From Devosia rhizoryzae (lineage in GTDB: Bacteria > Pseudomonadota > Alphaproteobacteria > Rhizobiales > Devosiaceae): DNA of 64,000 bases. A program made the translations under genes and the position numbers. The stretch is taken from NCBI RefSeq assembly GCF_016698665.1, contig NZ_CP068046.1, positions 124,001-188,000 of the forward strand. Reading direction: 5' to 3'. Shown here piece by piece: positions 62,152 through 64,000 of the stretch. The notes under the pieces were generated by a model that was not told the origin of the DNA, did no database searches, and saw only the letters and a program-made list of their open reading frames with translations. Positions within the stretch are counted from its first letter, which is position 1, and each line of letters starts with the position of its first letter.

Positions 62152-63093
62152 ATGACAAAGCCGCAAGACCACCAAATTCGCGGCAAAAGCGCCGGGCTTC
62201 TCGACCAACCGTATCTGCTTCTGGTGCTGGCCCCGCTATTCTGGGGCGGAAACGTCGTTGCGGCCAAGCTGGTCGTTGGAGAGATCGATCCATTTTTGCT
62301 GCTGTCGGCGCGGTGCGTCGGCGCGACACTGTTTATTCTGCCGTTCTCCTTGCCCTTCTTACGCAATGATTGGCCGCAGATCAGGCGTACATGGCCCCTG
62401 GTCATGGGCTTTGGAGCGCTAGGCTATGCGCTTTACAATGTGCTTCTCTATGTTGGCCTGACGACGACAACCGCCGTCAACTCTTCCATCGAAACCGGCG
62501 CCTTGCCGATGATGATCTTGCTGGCCAATTTCGTCATCTTCCGCGTACGCGCCAATATGTTGCAGATCCTTGGCGTTGCGATCGCCATTTCCGGCGTCAT
62601 GCTGACCGCGACGCATGGAGACCTGCGGCGCGTGCTGACGCTCGATATCAATGTCGGCGATGGCTTTGTTCTCCTCGCCTGCCTCACCTACACGGCCTAT
62701 ACGCTCGCGCTGCGCTTCCGGCCGCAAATTCACATGATGAGCTTCATGGCCGTGGCCTTTACCGGCGCAGCCATCACTGGTCTTGTCATGTTGCAGCTTT
62801 TCGGCCCGGGGCTTGGCAGCTATGCGACCCTTCCTTCAATGTCGCCGACCGTTTGGGCGGTGCTCGCCTATGTGATGATCTTCCCGTCCATGTTCAGCCA
62901 GATTGCCTATGCCCGCGGGGTCGATCTCGTGGGGCCTAACCGGGCGGCACCGAGCCACAACCTCATCCCGGTTTTTGGCGCCTTGGGTTCGGTTCTGATC
63001 CTGGGCGAGCGACTGGAGGTCTACCATTACCTCGCCGCAGCGATCATCATCGGTGGCATCGTGCTCGCCGAATGGGCGGCCCGGCGGAAGTAA
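62152..63093 (+). CDS. EamA/DMT-family transporter
   Basis: A 313-residue protein with ten spans in two EamA repeats (LLVLAPLFWGGNVVAAKLVVG and ...VWAVLAYVMIFPSMFSQIAYARGV). Family members export metabolites or amino acids. Substrate cannot be read. The start at 62152 is divergent from purA, 168 bp apart. Confidence 0.88.
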   Translation: MTKPQDHQIRGKSAGLLDQPYLLLVLAPLFWGGNVVAAKLVVGEIDPFLLLSARCVGATLFILPFSLPFLRNDWPQIRRTWPLVMGFGALGYALYNVLLYVGLTTTTAVNSSIETGALPMMILLANFVIFRVRANMLQILGVAIAISGVMLTATHGDLRRVLTLDINVGDGFVLLACLTYTAYTLALRFRPQIHMMSFMAVAFTGAAITGLVMLQLFGPGLGSYATLPSMSPTVWAVLAYVMIFPSMFSQIAYARGVDLVGPNRAAPSHNLIPVFGALGSVLILGERLEVYHYLAAAIIIGGIVLAEWAARRK

Positions 63094-63191
63094 GGAGCAT
63101 CGATCTCGACGACGGAAGACACTCCTTCCGGAACATTTGAGCGCTCCCGTCATTTGTCTGACGGTACCTGTTGGACGGTAGGAACAAGCCG

Positions 63192-63335
63192 ATGCTTTGG
63201 ACGATTGCGGTTATTCTTCTGGCACTTTGGGCGATCGGCCTGGCCTTCAAGGTTGCCGGCGCGCTGATACATCTGCTGCTGGTGCTTGCCTTAATCGTGG
63301 TGCTCTATAACCTCTTCATCAAGCGCAAGACTTGA
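63192..63335 (+). CDS. Lmo0937-like small membrane protein
   Basis: A 47-residue protein made of two hydrophobic segments (ILLALWAIGLAFKVAGALIHLLL and VLALIVVLYNLF), ending FIKRKT. This matches the tiny Lmo0937/DUF5670 group seen in many bacteria and linked with stress. TAGGA is upstream. No partner gene. Confidence 0.75.
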   Translation: MLWTIAVILLALWAIGLAFKVAGALIHLLLVLALIVVLYNLFIKRKT

Positions 63336-63354
63336 GCTGAACCGCGAGCGCTAA

Positions 63355-63388
63355 TGAAAAAGGCGGCCAATTGGCCGCCCTTCTGTTT
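63355..63388. terminator. Bidirectional terminator between the small membrane protein and serA
   Basis: GGCGGCCAATTGGCCGCC (63362-63379) is a perfect 18 bp palindrome with A run before and CTTCTGTTT after. It ends both convergent genes. Confidence 0.85.
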
Positions 63389-63402
63389 GTCGTCGATGTC
63401 TT

Positions 63403-64000
63403 TTAGAACCGCAGCGCCTTGGCCTGCTTGACCCCTTCGAGCTTGGCGATCTGGCCGAGCTGTTCATCGGTGAGGGTGCCGTCGATGGCGAGCAATGCAA
63501 TGGCGTCGCCGCCGACATCGGCGCGGCCAAGGTTGAAGTTGGCGATGTTGATGCCCAGCGTGCCCAGGAGGGTGCCGAGGCGGCCGATATGGCCCGGCTT
63601 GTCCTCGTTGGTGACATAAAGCATGGACGAGGTCAGCTCGGCTTCCATGTTGATGTCCTTGAGCTGAATGATGCGCGGCTTGCCGTTGGCAAAGAGCGTG
63701 CCGGCGATCGCGCGGGTCTGCTTTTCGGTCGTGAGCGTCAGGCGGATATAGCCTTCGTAAGCGCCCTGCTGGTCGCGGTTGGTGGTTTCCACCACGATGC
63801 CGCGATCCTTGGCGATCTGGGGCGCCGAAACCATGTTGATGTCGCCGAGCGAGGGTTTGAGCACGCCGTTGATGGCGGCTGCGATCATCGGCTTGGTGTT
63901 GAGCTGGGCGACACTGCCTTCGAACTCGATTTTTATGCCGGTGATGGCCGTCTCGGTGAGCTGGCCGGCAAAGGAGCCCAGAGTTTCGGCAAGCTTGACC
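63403..64000 (-). CDS. serA: D-3-phosphoglycerate dehydrogenase, C-terminal part (runs off the window)
   Basis: The last about 198 residues of SerA, first enzyme of serine synthesis; the 5' end lies beyond the window. This part includes the allosteric substrate-binding domain (NMVSAPQIAKDRGIVVE, KDINMEAELTSSMLYV) and the ACT domain (NEDKPGHIGRLGTLLGTLGINIANFNLGR), which binds serine for feedback. The residues just before (VKLAETLGSFAGQLTETAITGI) match the family. Frame is continuous. Confidence 0.93.
   Translation of the reverse strand, partial: VKLAETLGSFAGQLTETAITGIKIEFEGSVAQLNTKPMIAAAINGVLKPSLGDINMVSAPQIAKDRGIVVETTNRDQQGAYEGYIRLTLTTEKQTRAIAGTLFANGKPRIIQLKDINMEAELTSSMLYVTNEDKPGHIGRLGTLLGTLGINIANFNLGRADVGGDAIALLAIDGTLTDEQLGQIAKLEGVKQAKALRF

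Overview
The window is about 62% GC chromosomal DNA from an alphaproteobacterium of the order Hyphomicrobiales, most likely Devosia or a close relative. This rests on the gene families present (GapR/DUF2312, TrcR/DUF1013, RcdA/DUF1465, DUF1192, DUF882, DUF1036, the split PntAA-PntAB-PntB transhydrogenase, aa3-type CoxIV) and on cysteine-free L36 and L31. No rRNA, tRNA, CRISPR array, prophage or transposase gene was seen. The genus is an inference from style, not from a search. Layout: 0.2-3.0 kb carries a ligase-associated exonuclease, an ATP-dependent DNA ligase and a small UvrB/UvrC-motif protein. 3.0-3.6 kb is a yefM-yoeB toxin-antitoxin pair. 3.6-12.1 kb is a complete fatty-acid degradation set (MerR regulator, FadD, FadE, FadJ-like and FadI-like), followed by a second toxin-antitoxin pair. 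12.7-18.0 kb is an oppABCDF-type peptide ABC transporter. 18.1-25.9 kb holds rpmJ, a MarR-azoreductase pair, pyruvate kinase, gapR and a small envelope-mannosylation cluster (PIG-V-like mannosyltransferase, polyprenyl-phosphate mannosyl synthase with a GtrA domain, and an anchored companion). 25.9-32.6 kb holds dxs, two peptidoglycan-related enzymes and an outer membrane barrel. 32.7-41.8 kb holds an orphan sigma-54 activator, two divergent YdcH-type genes, purEK, rpsU, transporters, hydrolases and a DsbA-like protein. 41.9-47.3 kb holds pntAA-pntAB-pntB, an aa3 oxidase CoxIV subunit and oligoendopeptidase F. 47.5-52.2 kb holds a TauE exporter, trcR, a quinone oxidoreductase, rcdA, ynfA and rpmE. 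52.4-58.7 kb holds an ABC exporter and a thiamine block (thiamine diphosphokinase divergent from a TPP riboswitch and thiBPQ). 58.7-64.0 kb holds an unknown membrane protein downstream of purA, an EamA transporter, a tiny membrane protein and the 3' part of serA. How the parts work together: three near-identical palindromes (5804-5821, 5902-5919, 12586-12603) sit in front of fadD-merR, fadE and the opp operon. They suggest one MerR-type (LiuR-like) regulator controls fatty-acid breakdown and peptide uptake together. The thiamine block combines transport, phosphorylation and riboswitch feedback. TrcR, RcdA and GapR are all parts of the alphaproteobacterial cell-cycle network. Most striking structurally: a 307 bp tandem duplication at 51148-51763 whose two copies already carry mostly synonymous differences, and ten GC-rich double-hairpin repeats scattered between genes, two of which run into the 3' ends of coding regions. 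I found no clear candidate for a wholly new defence or biosynthetic system. The best leads are the shared operator network, the mannosylation cluster, the basic tail on PntAA and the pre-diverged duplication.
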